Assembly: GCA_015847255.1 (NCBI GenBank)
Contig: JADLZK010012353.1
Coordinates: 434,001-498,000, forward strand
DNA: 64,000 bases
Reading direction: 5' to 3'
Source: Hyparrhenia diplandra
Lineage: Eukaryota > Streptophyta > Magnoliopsida > Poales > Poaceae
A model generated the notes under the pieces. The model was not told the DNA's origin. It was given only the letters and a program-made list of their open reading frames with translations, and did no database searches. A program made the position numbers and the translations under genes. Positions 1 to 10,449 of this stretch are shown here, piece by piece (the stretch's first letter is position 1; each line of letters begins with the position of its first letter).

Positions 1-414
1 TTTTCCTTCTTTTGGAGCTTCAAAATTCCAGTCGCAAGTGGGGCCTTCGCTGATTCGAAATGTTGATAAACTACAACCAGCTCAAGTCTTTACTCGAGTT
101 GAACAGAGCAAAGTGCAGCCCAACAACAGAGCAAAGCATGCATCTCCCAGCTGGCTCCAGCATTGCAAACGCGCCGTTGCTATTATTTAACAGGCTTCAC
201 GTAGATTAACTATCCTAATCTCCATCGTTGGAGGAAAGCAAAAGGTGGATGCTTTCATTTCGTTTGAGGAAAGTAAAAGTGGATGCTTTTCTCAAGGCAC
301 GGAGTGGTACGGACTGTTATCTTCCTTCCTCGAGCTCGAGCTGAATAGTTGGTTGGTGGTATGCCGGTGCTTCCGAGGGATTAAGAGTCAGATTGTTGCT
401 TTCAGTTGAGGCCA
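1..414. other. 5' flank of the BLE2-like gene
   Basis: No coding region is visible. The stretch precedes the first exon at 415 and should hold the promoter and 5' UTR of that gene. I see no convincing TATA box. Confidence 0.4.
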
Positions 415-740
415 ATGGCGATCCTCAGCGGCAGTTTGTTGGCTGAGCAGGTAAGTACAATTCTAACCCGCCTATTTGTGAAAAGGGCTGTGGTAGAATC
501 CTTGAGAGCGCCCGGCGCCAGCACCTCGACACGACTCGCGAGCTGGCCGATCGAGGATACGCCGAAGCTAAAGCTCAACCTGTCACTGCTAGTGGAGGCG
601 TTCCTGCAGGTGCTCGCGTCAGGGCTCGGCACACTCGCCCTCGTCTGGGCCACCGTCGTCCTTCTGGGCGGCTTCTCCACCATGCTCGAGAGAATGGATT
701 TCTGGTTCACTACATCCATCGTCTTCGTAGAAACTGCGAG
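415..740 (+). pseudogene. BLE2-like membrane protein, exon 1 (5' piece of split gene)
   Basis: The ATG at 415 opens a reading frame of about 109 residues that ends at a GTAATT donor (741). The residues after about 65 form a hydrophobic membrane segment followed by a GGFSTML...DFW motif, which I recognise as the N-terminal signature of the grass family named after rice BLE2 (brassinolide-enhanced 2). These are predicted membrane proteins with a helical, ARM-like C-terminal part. The rest of the gene lies at 13723-15885, beyond a 12.4-kb MULE that sits just downstream of this donor, apparently in intron 1. The in-frame GTG or TTG codons upstream were not used as starts. Joining this donor to the AG at 13721-13722 does not keep frame, so the junction is unresolved. 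The split and the downstream frameshifts make this a pseudogene. Confidence 0.75.
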
Positions 741-830
741 GTAATTTAACCAAGCTTGTTTTAATTTCATGGCAGGATTTTGATAGCAATTTCTCAAAAG
801 AACCAAATTCCAGTGTTTTCTCTACTAGTA

Positions 831-839
831 CGTCACATG
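831..839. repeat. Left 9-bp target-site duplication of the MULE
   Basis: CGTCACATG lies immediately outside the left terminal inverted repeat and is repeated exactly at 13245-13253. Nine bases is the classic Mutator superfamily target duplication length. Confidence 0.92.
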
Positions 840-1172
840 GGATTTTTTTCAAAATTTTGCCCTTTTTTAAAACAAATTTCAAATGTATCCCTAGTTTGAA
901 ACATATTACACACCGGTATCCCTTTTTGTCGCGCCAAATTCGTCGGCGTGATGTTTACACACGCCGCGCCGATGCATGCGCGACGTGACGTGTGCCGTGC
1001 CACGCCGGGCTGGGCGGCGGCGTTGACGTTCTTGCCGGCGTGTTCGGCGGTGGGTCCCACGATGTCGCGCCTACGCATGCGGCGCGACGCGCCAATCGCG
1101 CGATGCGTCGGCGGCGACGGGCCCGTTAGGGTTTCGGTTTGGGCCCCGCGTCGAAAACGCGTGGGTCCCACG
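840..1172 (+). repeat. Left terminal inverted repeat of the MULE
   Basis: The first 130 or so bases match the reverse complement of 13115-13244 with roughly 85-90% identity by eye. Weaker similarity continues through a shared GGGCCCGTTAGGGTTTCGG block near 1118-1140. GTCGCGCC occurs at 928 and 1064. The GC-rich DNA just inside (1200-1530) looks like a transcribed leader. Confidence 0.85.
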
Positions 1173-1199
1173 ACGCCGCTACCGACGATCAGCGCGCGA

Positions 1200-1972
1200 C
1201 GCGTGAAGTTGGGGGTATCGGCCGCCCGACTTCTTCTCACTTCTCCTCTTTCCTTCACCCGAGACCCACCGCTCCCCGCCGCCCGGATGCCGCCCGCCGC
1301 CCCCCCGGCGCAAGGACGCCGCCGCCGGGCCCCATCCCGCCTCCCCGCCGCCCGGACGCCGCTGCCGACCGCCCCGCCGCCCCGGCCGCGCCCCGCCCAC
1401 CATCGCGCCGCCACCGACCGGTCCCGGCGCCCGCCCTCCTTGGTCGCCCGGCGTCGAGGCCGGGCGGAGGGAGGACGCCGGCCGGCGGCTGCGGTACTAA
1501 GCCGGCCTCACCCTCCATCTCCAACACGTCTAGGTACTAATCCCTTCTCTCCTTCTCCTCCATTTCTTATTTTGTGCCTTGTTCATGGTGATTTTTGGTT
1601 AATATGAAATTGTTAGTGATTGAGCGTTAATTGGTACAATGTAGTTCGTAGAATCGGTTTAGGATTCGATTTGGCTGTGGATTTGGTTAAGAGAACGAGT
1701 TGCATGAAAGTAGTTCATTGATGCATGCATGGAGGCTTAAGGTTTGATATTATTTCTATTTTCCAATGTTAAATTATAAGTGATTTGGCCGTTTATTGAT
1801 GCAATGTGGTACGTGGAAACGTTTTAGGATATGTTTTTGGTGTGGATTTCACCTAGATTAGATTTTTCATGAATAAATTTCTTTGTTGCATGGAGGTGTT
1901 GAGTTTGTTTCTAATATATATTGGCAATATGGTTGTTTTACTTATAGCTTTTATTTCCCGAATAATTTGTAG
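1200..1972 (+). promoter_or_regulatory. GC-rich leader and 5'-UTR intron of the MULE transposase gene
   Basis: A C/G-rich stretch (1200-1530) ends at a TCTAG/GTACTAATCC donor near 1531. It is followed by AT-rich DNA and an AATTTGTAG acceptor directly before the ATG at 1973. This is a leader exon plus first intron of the kind seen in grass genes. Long open frames in the GC-rich part are compositional and are not called as genes. Confidence 0.5.
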
Positions 1973-4575
1973 ATGGACCGTTTAGTGCGCTTTTATATTG
2001 GTGGCAAAGTTAGAGGGGATGGCAAGTTTGAGAACATGCATGAACAAGTACATTTTTTGGTAGACCTCCTAGCTTCGATGATTTGGTCGGCCATTGTCGT
2101 GACAAGTATGGATGGCCGTCTAGCTTATTTGGTCGATTTGATCGTGGGAAGGAACGAGCACACTATGCACCGATGCCTTTGTCATGTGAAGATGATTGGA
2201 AGAACTTTGTGGAGGTTGTGAAGGGTAGTAGTGTTCGTTGCTTGGAAGTTGTTGTGGAGAAGGTGATGAACCCTGTTGTTGTGCCTGAGGCTGAGAACGT
2301 GGATGAGGAGCCCGTAGAGCACCTTACTCAGGAGGAAGAGTTGGAAGCGGTTGTTGTTAGAGACAATGATAATGCAGTGATGGTAAGTATGGAAGAGTGC
2401 GATGAGGAGGAGATTGGTGCTATGGACGACATGTTTGTAGGATCGAGGGAGGGCGATGGAGAGTACGGAGATGAGCTCACTTTTTAGTGAAAGTAGCTCG
2501 AGGAGGTTATAGAGGACGAGTATAGGTCGGAGCCTAGTAACGGAGGATGAAAGCGATGAGTATAGGGGGATATTGCATCCACCCGACGGGTCATTTAGAA
2601 TGGACTACACCGATGTGGAGCTAAGTCGGTTGAGGGAGGTCCATGTTGAGGTACCCTCCGTACCCAACTTCATGGACATTAGTATGGTTGATGAAGCGAT
2701 TGTGTGACACCGGTCCTGTCGTTGTTGGACGATGAGGGGACGAGAGCGAGGAGATGGAGATTAAGAAGGGGATGGTCTTTGACACATTGGATCATCTCAA
2801 GTTCTTTCTTTGACTACGTTAGGTATCATAGGCCCTACTATGTTGATCACTGCGACCCTAACAAGCGGTATAAAGGTGCTTTGCAAGAAGAAATGTGGTT
2901 GGGGAGTTTGGGCGAGGAAACCGACAAACAAGACTTGGAGGATTCGAAATGTGAAGCAACCTCACACGTGTCGGTCTTCTAAGCCTAAGGGGGTGCACGC
3001 ACAAAACACGGCCCGTTATCCGAAGTCGTGCCGCCTTGTCGGCCTTGTTAAGGCCGATAGCGATATATCCGTTGCCTCCCCGATCGAGAGCATATGGGGT
3101 GGACCGGATATCGAGTGAGCTACTTGAAGGCATGGCGAGCAAAGCAAAGACATGCTATAGAGCTGTTGTGGGGTGATTGGAAGGAGGCATACAACCAAGC
3201 TCCTAGGATCCTTACAGCCATGAAACACTACAATCCGGGGCTTAGGTGGTATCCCGTTGTTTGGCCGATAGTGGATGACACGGACGGGCGTGCCTAAACA
3301 TGTTCTCGCGCATTGATTGTTTTGGTGTTTTCCCCCGGTCACCGAGGCATTCAAGCATTGTCGGCCCTGTAGTGCTTGTTGATGCAACATTCCTTACGGG
3401 GAAGTACAAAGGTGTTCTGATGATGGCAGTCGGTGTGGATCCTGAGAACCAGCTTGTCCCTTTAGCGTTTGCTTTGGCCGAGAGCGAGAACACTTTGAGC
3501 TGGTCTTGGTTCATGAAGCTTGTTAGAATGCATGTCATCCGTTGTACGTCCCGTAGGATTTGCATGATATCTGATCGGCACAATGGATTGCTCATGGCTG
3601 CTAGAGAGGAGATAGATGGGCTTCCCCCTCTTGAGCATCGATGGTGCATGCGGCACTTTGCCGCCAACATTTGACAAAACGACAAAGGAAGAAGGAGGTC
3701 GTGCAGAAGTTGAAGGTCGTGTGTTGTTGTCGCACGAAGGAGAGGTTTAAGGAGAAGCTATTAGAGTTGAACAAGGTCCTAAACACTCCTGCGAGGACTT
3801 GGCTTCGGGGCCAGATGAGTAATGTGGACAAGTGGGCTCTCGCATTTGATGATGGTGGGCCTTAGTATGGCGTGATGACCACTTAATTCATCGGAATCGT
3901 TTAACAAAGTGTTCAAGGGTATCCGTGCAAGCACTGTGTCCGGTATTGTGGAGTACTCGTTTAAGAAGTGCAACGAATACTTTGTTAAACGCTGGAACAT
4001 TGCCAAGGCTTCTAAAGAAAAATGGGGCCGTGCCGGTAGGAGACACCTGCAAATTGCGGAGGCCATAGGTTCCAATCAGGTTGGTGATGCCTACGGACCT
4101 TCGAGGCTAGTGTACAACATAATGTCAGCGGGAGGAACCAATCCGGGCGGTGAGAAGTACGGTGGCAAAAATTATAGGGTGGACCTCCAGAAACCGGAGT
4201 GTTCTTGTTGCATTCCGCAGCTACTTCATGTGCCTTGCTCACACGTGATCACCGCTTGTAAGTGTAGGGGTTTAGACCATGAAGATCAGTTTTTCATGTC
4301 TCCATTCTATCTCAAATCAAACACCCTAAAAGTGTGGGAATCCAGCCGAGCCGTACCTAGATCCTTCACAGTGGCCTCCATACTATGGATTGGATTATGT
4401 CCCCGATCCGGATCAAGAAAAGCAAAAGGTTGGAAGAAGGAAGAGAAAACGCCTAAAAGGAATTATGGACGATTCCAATGCCGATGGCCCTGATGTGTAT
4501 GATTCAAATGGCTATGCTCTCGATATGTATGGTTATGGAGACTTTGATGAGGCCATGGCTCGGTCGGTGCTCTAA
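1973..4575 (+). pseudogene. mudrA-like: MuDR/MULE transposase (mudrA-like), frameshifted
   Basis: This is the DDE transposase that would cut and integrate at the TIRs. The N-terminal region (1973-2487) shows an acidic linker. 2790-3115 has a MuDR N-terminal domain with a CGW motif. 3300-3674 carries the MULE transposase core: VDATFLTGKYKG with the first catalytic Asp, a CMISDRHNG stretch with the second, and HRWCMRHF. 3900-4490 contains the SWIM finger (CSC...VPCSH at about 4198-4252). The final frame ends ...SVL at 4575. The frame changes near 2060, about 2490-2700, 3090, 3295 and 3670-3900, so no intact protein is possible. Family length is about 700-900 residues, and the whole span is represented. 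The start at 1973 follows a clear splice acceptor. Confidence 0.85.
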
Positions 4576-4760
4576 ATGCCACAGACCGGTCACACTACTG
4601 ACCACTCACGATAGTGTGTTCGGTACATAGGTTTTGTTTGTTCAACCTTCTTGTAATAATTTCTTCACGTCTTGTTGTAATAATTTCATAATGCATTGTT
4701 GTTTTAATTGCTATAATTCATGTCTTTTTTTCTAATCTTGTGTTTTTGGCCTTTTCGAGG

Positions 4761-7500
4761 ATGGAGCAAACAGGATTGGGCCCCTCTTCGAAGTTAATTG
4801 CTATGAAAAGGACCACCGATCGCACTTGGCGGTGGACTTGGGCAAGGCAAGTAATTACCATGTTCATTTTTTGGAAATTAATATTGTGGTCTTCGTTTAT
4901 CATATGTAATCGTTACATTCCTTCATTTGTTTCAGAGGCGAAGCCATTGCGCCCCCGAGCTCACAAGCCACTGCGTTGGGGGACGGCGGTGCACGCGCCT
5001 TACCCGGCTAGAGCGGGCTTCCTATGCCTTGCTCGAGCCATTGTGGCGGGGCTCGGGGAGATGGGCGGGCGCTGGTGATCGCCTTCGTGGGATGATGGCG
5101 TCCGAGACCCATTCCTTCCACTGCCATGTGGAGAGATGACGGTCACCTAGAAGATGTGAGCTACATCTTGGACCTAAAGGTGCACGGTCCACCGGGTGTC
5201 AGTGCCATCGACACAATGAACCGGAAGGAGTTGGTGTTCCAATTCACCGGGACATTATCCGAAGCACCTCCAGAGGGAAAGAAGGAGCACAAGACTTCGT
5301 GTGTGTCATCCAATTGGGTGAAGCGGCACTTCAATACTTGCCCCCGGGCGATGCCGCTAGAGGAAGTGGTCGAGAGGTTTGCTAAGGTGTGGTTGTGGCA
5401 CCTTATCGGTCTTTTCCTTCTACCCGACTCTTCCGGGAACACCTTGTCTCGGATGGTGCTCCCAATCTTACAGCCAGATTGGGAGGACATCGGCCGCTAC
5501 TGTTGGGGCTCGCCACGCCGCATGGTCAGATCGGCAGTACCGTGGTGAGGCCTGTAGGAGGGTGAAAAAAGACCTCGAACGTGGGTGGTGCGTGTACCTC
5601 CCGCAGATCCGGATTTGGGAGCGCATACCCACCGGAAGGGACTACAGGAAGGCGGTTCCTCGACGTAACTCATATATGTCTTAATATTCATGTTCTCATC
5701 TTAGTTGCCCTATCTAATATTCATGTTCTTATACGTGTCATGTGTTTTTCATTTTTTGCGAGTGCATGGACATATGACGAGTATCGGGCCCCATTGTTTG
5801 TATTTGTGGCACGAAAACAAGATGGTCAAGGGCTTAGTCGGAGATGAGGTACGTGAGGTACTCCAACGACTTGGACTTGTTGACCTACGGTCGGGTGAGT
5901 CATGTTGTTATACATATTGTTATCTACTTTAAAATAGCCGTTGGACTTGTCTAAATGTCTCAATTTTTAGGTGGAGTGGACTCCATATGAGCGTGACAAT
6001 GGACGGGACTTGAATGTCCCCCCCGAGTGATGATGACAAGTCTGCTATTTGGAGAAGCAATGCCCCCATGATCATGTTTTTTGTTGTGGAGCACCACCTT
6101 CCGAGGAGGGTCATGAAGCGGTTCGGGAGGAAGCGGGATTACCCTATCACGGATTTCAGCTCAGATGCTTTGCACGAGTAAGTCAGTTCAGATTTCAGTT
6201 TCTTCGTTCCCGTATTTTTAATTGTGTAGTCAAAACTAACAATCAATGCTTTAGTGTTTCGAGGCAGAGAAGGTTTGGTGGCAGCAACGATCGGGCTCAC
6301 CATCCATGCGGAACATGTGCGGCGGTGGATGAGCGCCCGAGAGTGTGTGGCGATAGTGGGCCTCGTTCGTGGCTGCAGAGAGTTCCATGCCTACCCGCTG
6401 TACCGCACCGGGTGACTAGAGTGCGTCTCCACGAGCCCGTCTCGATGACTCCGGTCTTCTATGGAGAGAGCGACCAAGAAGACCCCTATGACGTGGGTAA
6501 CAAGGGGGAGGAAGCGGCCGAGAGAGCCCCTCTCGTTAACTACACGGTAAGCATTGATGTTCATTTCCTTCAACCTTTCATTCGCATTCAAGTTTTAACC
6601 TTGCTCCTATACACAGACCACGCAGCTAGCCCACCTTTCAAATGAAGCTGGAGCATACATAGGGCGCGCGGGGGGCCAAGAAGGTAGTGAGCTTGTAGAA
6701 TTTGCAGAGGTATGACGCCTGACTCAATATCATTCCAGTTACTTGCATGTGTTTGTTTGTGTAGTCCTAACTCGCCAAAAAACCGACCGCAGTAAAGTGA
6801 AGAAATTCCCCGCCGCCTCGGCCGCAAGTTGAGCCGCTTTAGAGCCGATGATGACGGTGCCTTGCAAAGATCGGGAGAGGCCTCCCGCGCAGAGCCGAAA
6901 GTGAGCAAGAGCAGCGCAGGAGACAACAGAGGCCTCCTGCAAGACGAGTTCCAGCAGGGGAAAATCAATTGCACAAACCCCTCAGGAAACAAGCCCAGAA
7001 GCCAGCGGTGAAGGCAGTGGTGAAGACAGCGATGATCCAAGCTATGAGCAGGACGTCATTGGCTCTTCTCAACTATATGATGCTCCTCCCGTGACCGAAA
7101 CTCAGGTTTTTCTTCTATCTAGTTCAACTTGGGCTTGTTGTCACCTCACGTATATATACATTTGCAGCACATATGACATTTTGGGTTTTGTAGGGGGGAT
7201 CTCAGAGCTCACCTCAAGGGGGACGCCGTCACCGCCCTGAACGCATAAAGCTAAAGACCGCTCGGACGTTGGCACGCCAAATGTCCTTCCAACGCCTCCC
7301 GGCCGCCCTCGCTGCCCTAGGTTACCATACACGCCTCAACCGTGAGAAGGTGCGCGATTTGGCAAATAAGAAGCAACATTGGGGAAAAGCCAAGTTACAA
7401 TACATAACTCATGACCTTACATTCCCCATGTGTGCAGGAATCCTGACGACCTTTGTGGGGACTCCGTGCTTTGCTCTTTCGAGTGCGGATGGCTGCATGT
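4761..7500 (+). pseudogene. Plant mobile domain (PMD) protein of the MULE, frameshifted
   Basis: The PMD is the 'aminotransferase-like' domain of Arabidopsis MAIN/MAIL1 and of many plant transposon genes. Its biochemical activity is not established; MAIN/MAIL1 act in silencing and gene expression. Visible landmarks are a YILDLKVHG block near 5160, HLIGLFLLPDSSGN near 5400, a W-rich DWEDIGRYCWGS block near 5480, a VEWTPYERD block near 5970, and HHLPRRVMKRFGR near 6090. A likely first exon starts at ATG 4761 and ends near a GTAATTACC donor at about 4852. Further introns are suggested near 4852-4935, 5680-5760, 6180-6250 and 7105-7190. Frameshifts and a TGA TGA at about 6028 break it. The 3' end is uncertain. 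Confidence 0.75.
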
Positions 7501-7839
7501 GCACTATGTTTATGAATGTATGGACTATGTTTGAACTAGGTCAGAACTATGTGAGTTGTGGTCATGAAACTTGGGTGAACTATGTGAATTGTGCTCGACA
7601 CTTTGGTGATCTATGGTGAATTGTGGTCGATATTTGCTATGTGTGAACCAAATTATGTATGAACTATGTGGTATGATGCTATGTGTGAACCAAATTATCT
7701 ATGAAATGTGGTATGATGCTATGTATGAAATCTGGTATTATGCTATTATGTATGAACTATGTGGTATTATATGGAATTATGTGCTAGAAAACAGGCTTTG
7801 CAAAAAAAATAAAAAAAGCCGACCTCGCGCCGAGAAGGG
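7501..7839. repeat. Degenerate short-period repeat
   Basis: Variants of 'tgaactatgtgg', 'gtgtgaaccaaattat' and 'ggtatgatgctatg' recur many times in this stretch inside the MULE. It is AT-rich and non-coding, probably slipped 3'-UTR sequence of the preceding PMD gene. Confidence 0.55.
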
Positions 7840-8475
7840 TAGGCGCGACAAATATTTAGGCGGTGGCGTCGCGCCTACTCTTCCGGCGCGGCGACCACTG
7901 CGTGTCGACGCGTCCAGCCGCCACGTGTCCCCGTGCTTCCGCGACGTCGCGCCTATGGGGCGGCGCAAGAACGCGTCGCGCCCGGATGGTCTAGCGCGAC
8001 GTGGCGAAGAACGACCCCCTTGCCGAAAGCGCATCGGGGCATCTTTGGCGCGACGGATCGCGCCCGGAACCAATGGCGCGACAGCGCATCCATTTCGATC
8101 CAATGAAAAGACAACACGTGGGCGTCGCGTCGCGTCGGCGCGGCGCCCACGCGTTTGTCGCGCCCGACGTATCCCGCACAACGTCGCGGTATAAGTTCCT
8201 CCTCCTTCCTCCCTCCGGCCACTCTTCTCCCCCTCTCTCTTTCCTTTCGCCGGTCCGCCACCACCACCGTGGAACCCGCCTCCAACCTCCTCCAACCCAC
8301 CTCCAAAGCCCCCAAACCCCTCCTCCTCCCCCCCACTACCCCCACCCCCCCTAGCCCCTCCTCCTCCACCCACACCGGCCCAAGGCTCCTCCTCCCTCCC
8401 AAGCCCCTCTCATCCTCCCCCAAAGTCTTCAAGGCTGCTCCAAGCCCCCAAGCCCCCTCCTCATTGTGGATTATG
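7840..8475 (+). promoter_or_regulatory. Internal promoter-like region of the MULE
   Basis: This GC-rich segment carries seven copies of GTCGCGCC or its complement (7842, 7868, 7946, 7975, 8047, 8075, 8157), the same 8-mer found in both TIRs. A TATA-like TATAAG (8190-8195) is followed by a C/T-rich leader and a GTAAGT donor at about 8476. The matching acceptor lies just before the ATG at 8782. The layout copies that of the other MULE genes, so I infer a promoter for the downstream zinc-finger gene. Confidence 0.55.
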
Positions 8476-8781
8476 TAAGTGGTTTGGATTTGTTTTTCTT
8501 CATTCAATTCATAGTATATTGTGCATGGCACGTGGCTATAGTTGTTAATTAGTATCTCTATTAGTATATTTGGTCGTGGTTATATTGTTAATTAGTAAGC
8601 CCACGTGGTAAATGAGAATGGTGTGAATTTCTTATAAATGCAAATTACCATTACAAATGAGGTTGGTGTGATTTGTAAGAAAAGAAAGACAATGGTGTGA
8701 TTTCTTACAAATGGAAATTACAATTACAAATATTTAGTCCCTCCTTTGAATGTTCGATTGTTTCGTAGCTACACTTGCCGC

Positions 8782-9990
8782 ATGCCGAGGCGTGGTAAAA
8801 AGAAGGCCTTCAATCCGTACTTAAAACCTACCGGATCCCTATGTCCACAAGCCTCTCCCACAAGGGTGAACCGGTGCCCAACTGTTGGTGTGGTGATCCA
8901 TGCAAAGTTGAATGGGATGAAGATGATGAAACCTACATGCGGAAGTATTGGATGTGTGCCAATTATCAATGGGAGCCGTGCCCAAAACAACGACGCTATT
9001 TCATGGTGCGTATATTCGCTTTGGTTCCTTTGTTTGATGAGTATATATTCGCTTCGACAATTGTTTGTGTTGGTGGACCCCACCTCCACTCTGTGATTTT
9101 ATGCAAAGTGGATTGACCTTGAGATCAGTGAGGAACACAAGAAATTCTTGGAAGGCCACAAGGAGTTTAGGGCATGGTTTCAACGGAGGTCCGAGGAGAA
9201 TATGAAGCAAGCGGGCCGCTCGAAGGCGCGCGAGGAGGGAGGAAGAGGAAAGGCGGATAGCTCAAGTCAAGAGGGATGAGAGGGAGAGGAAGCCGGAGCA
9301 TGCGTCTTGCCGTGCCAAGGCCGAGTGGGCAAAGGCTCGGATGCAGAGTGAAAATGTTGAGGGTGATGACGACACCTCACGGTTGGATGAGCTCATAGCC
9401 TTAGCCGAGGCCGACTTGAAAGCCCGACAAGAAGCCCCGCAAAGAAGTCCCCACAGGCTTCACGTGCAGGAGGACACCGTGACGGGCGGTGCCTAATGTG
9501 GAGGCCGACAATGCTCCAACAAAGGCCTCAAGTGCCCCGGAGGACACCGGGTGCAAGGCGGCAACCGGCCGGCGTGCCCCCGTGTGAAAAAAACCGTCTT
9601 TAATCGGATACTACATGCCCTCGACTTTGTTCCCGTTGCGCATCCCGTCCAGAGGACATTGTCTTGGGACTTGGCACATTTGCGGGGAGGGCAGCGAGGA
9701 CCACTCCTGGGAGGAGGCATCGAAGCTAGCAGATGAGGTTGATGCAACGCACAACAAAGAGGATGAGGCCTATGTTTCGGGCTCTTCGATAGCCAAAGTT
9801 TATTTAATATGCAACGGAGGATTCGGACACGGACGAAGACAAACCATATGATGGCTACATTTCAAACTCTTTGTACTACTCCAAAGCTACGAATATCCGA
9901 GAGACCGGGACACGCCCGATTTAAGATGCGGAGGATTGGGGCACTGGACGACCTAATATCCGGAGGATTGGGGCACGGACGACGATTTGT
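8782..9990 (+). pseudogene. GRF-like zinc-finger / coiled-coil protein of the MULE
   Basis: The ATG at 8782 follows a TTCGTAG acceptor. The first coding part is basic (PRRGKKK). A shift of frame near 8840 leads to CWCGDPCKVEW...YWMCANY..EPCP, a compact Cys-rich finger of the GRF/zinc-ribbon type seen in many grass transposon-associated proteins. After an intron (about 9005-9100) comes a highly charged segment (WIDLEISEEHKKFLEGHKEF, then Arg/Glu/Lys-rich) that should form a coiled coil. A stop is met at 9494-9496 in one frame, and coding-like acidic sequence continues to about 9990 in others. The role is unknown, possibly DNA binding or an accessory to transposition. It is broken by frameshifts. 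Confidence 0.6.
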
Positions 9991-10449
9991 GAAGTGCAAC
10001 GTTCATTTCTTACCATATGTATGGAACAATGTCTAATCTATTTGTAATGAACCATGTACGAAACTATGCTCTCTAGTAGTTGTATCTCTAGTTGTTGTAT
10101 TGAACCATGTATCGAAAAATGAAGTATCTATCTAGTTGACTCGACCGTTTAATCAACAATTATGTACGGTGTTGGTCTTTTATTTTCCCGGAGTAGGAAG
10201 TGTTGTTCGTGGTTGAGTATAATGAACAGGACACAATGTACAAAGATTGAAATGCCAACACTTAGCCATTACTTCGCATGCATCACAATTGTTCCAAGCA
10301 TAGAGAAGAGTCACTACAATGAGTTACACAAGTGGTTCACCCACAATTAAAGGGTCCATGCATCATACACTTCGTGGTTCGAACAAAAGTGTTGCTAAGT
10401 CAAGGCCACTGATGCCTTCCTCATAGCTAAGTCAAGGCCAGCTAAAATC
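9991..10449. other. Non-coding spacer between convergent MULE genes
   Basis: Two genes appear to converge here and I see no coding signal. AT-rich 3'-UTR-like repeats such as 'gaaccatgta' and 'gttgtat' occur near 10040-10140. Confidence 0.4.

Noticed and set aside
948..1607. 219-residue open frame plus several overlapping GC-rich frames
   Set aside because: Extreme Pro/Arg/Ala bias, open in several frames and on both strands. This is what GC-rich leader DNA gives by chance, and it lies in a TIR and leader exon.
7777..8531. Gly-rich and Pro-rich frames of up to 198 residues
   Set aside because: Compositional frames over the internal GC-rich promoter and C/T-rich leader, with no family resemblance.
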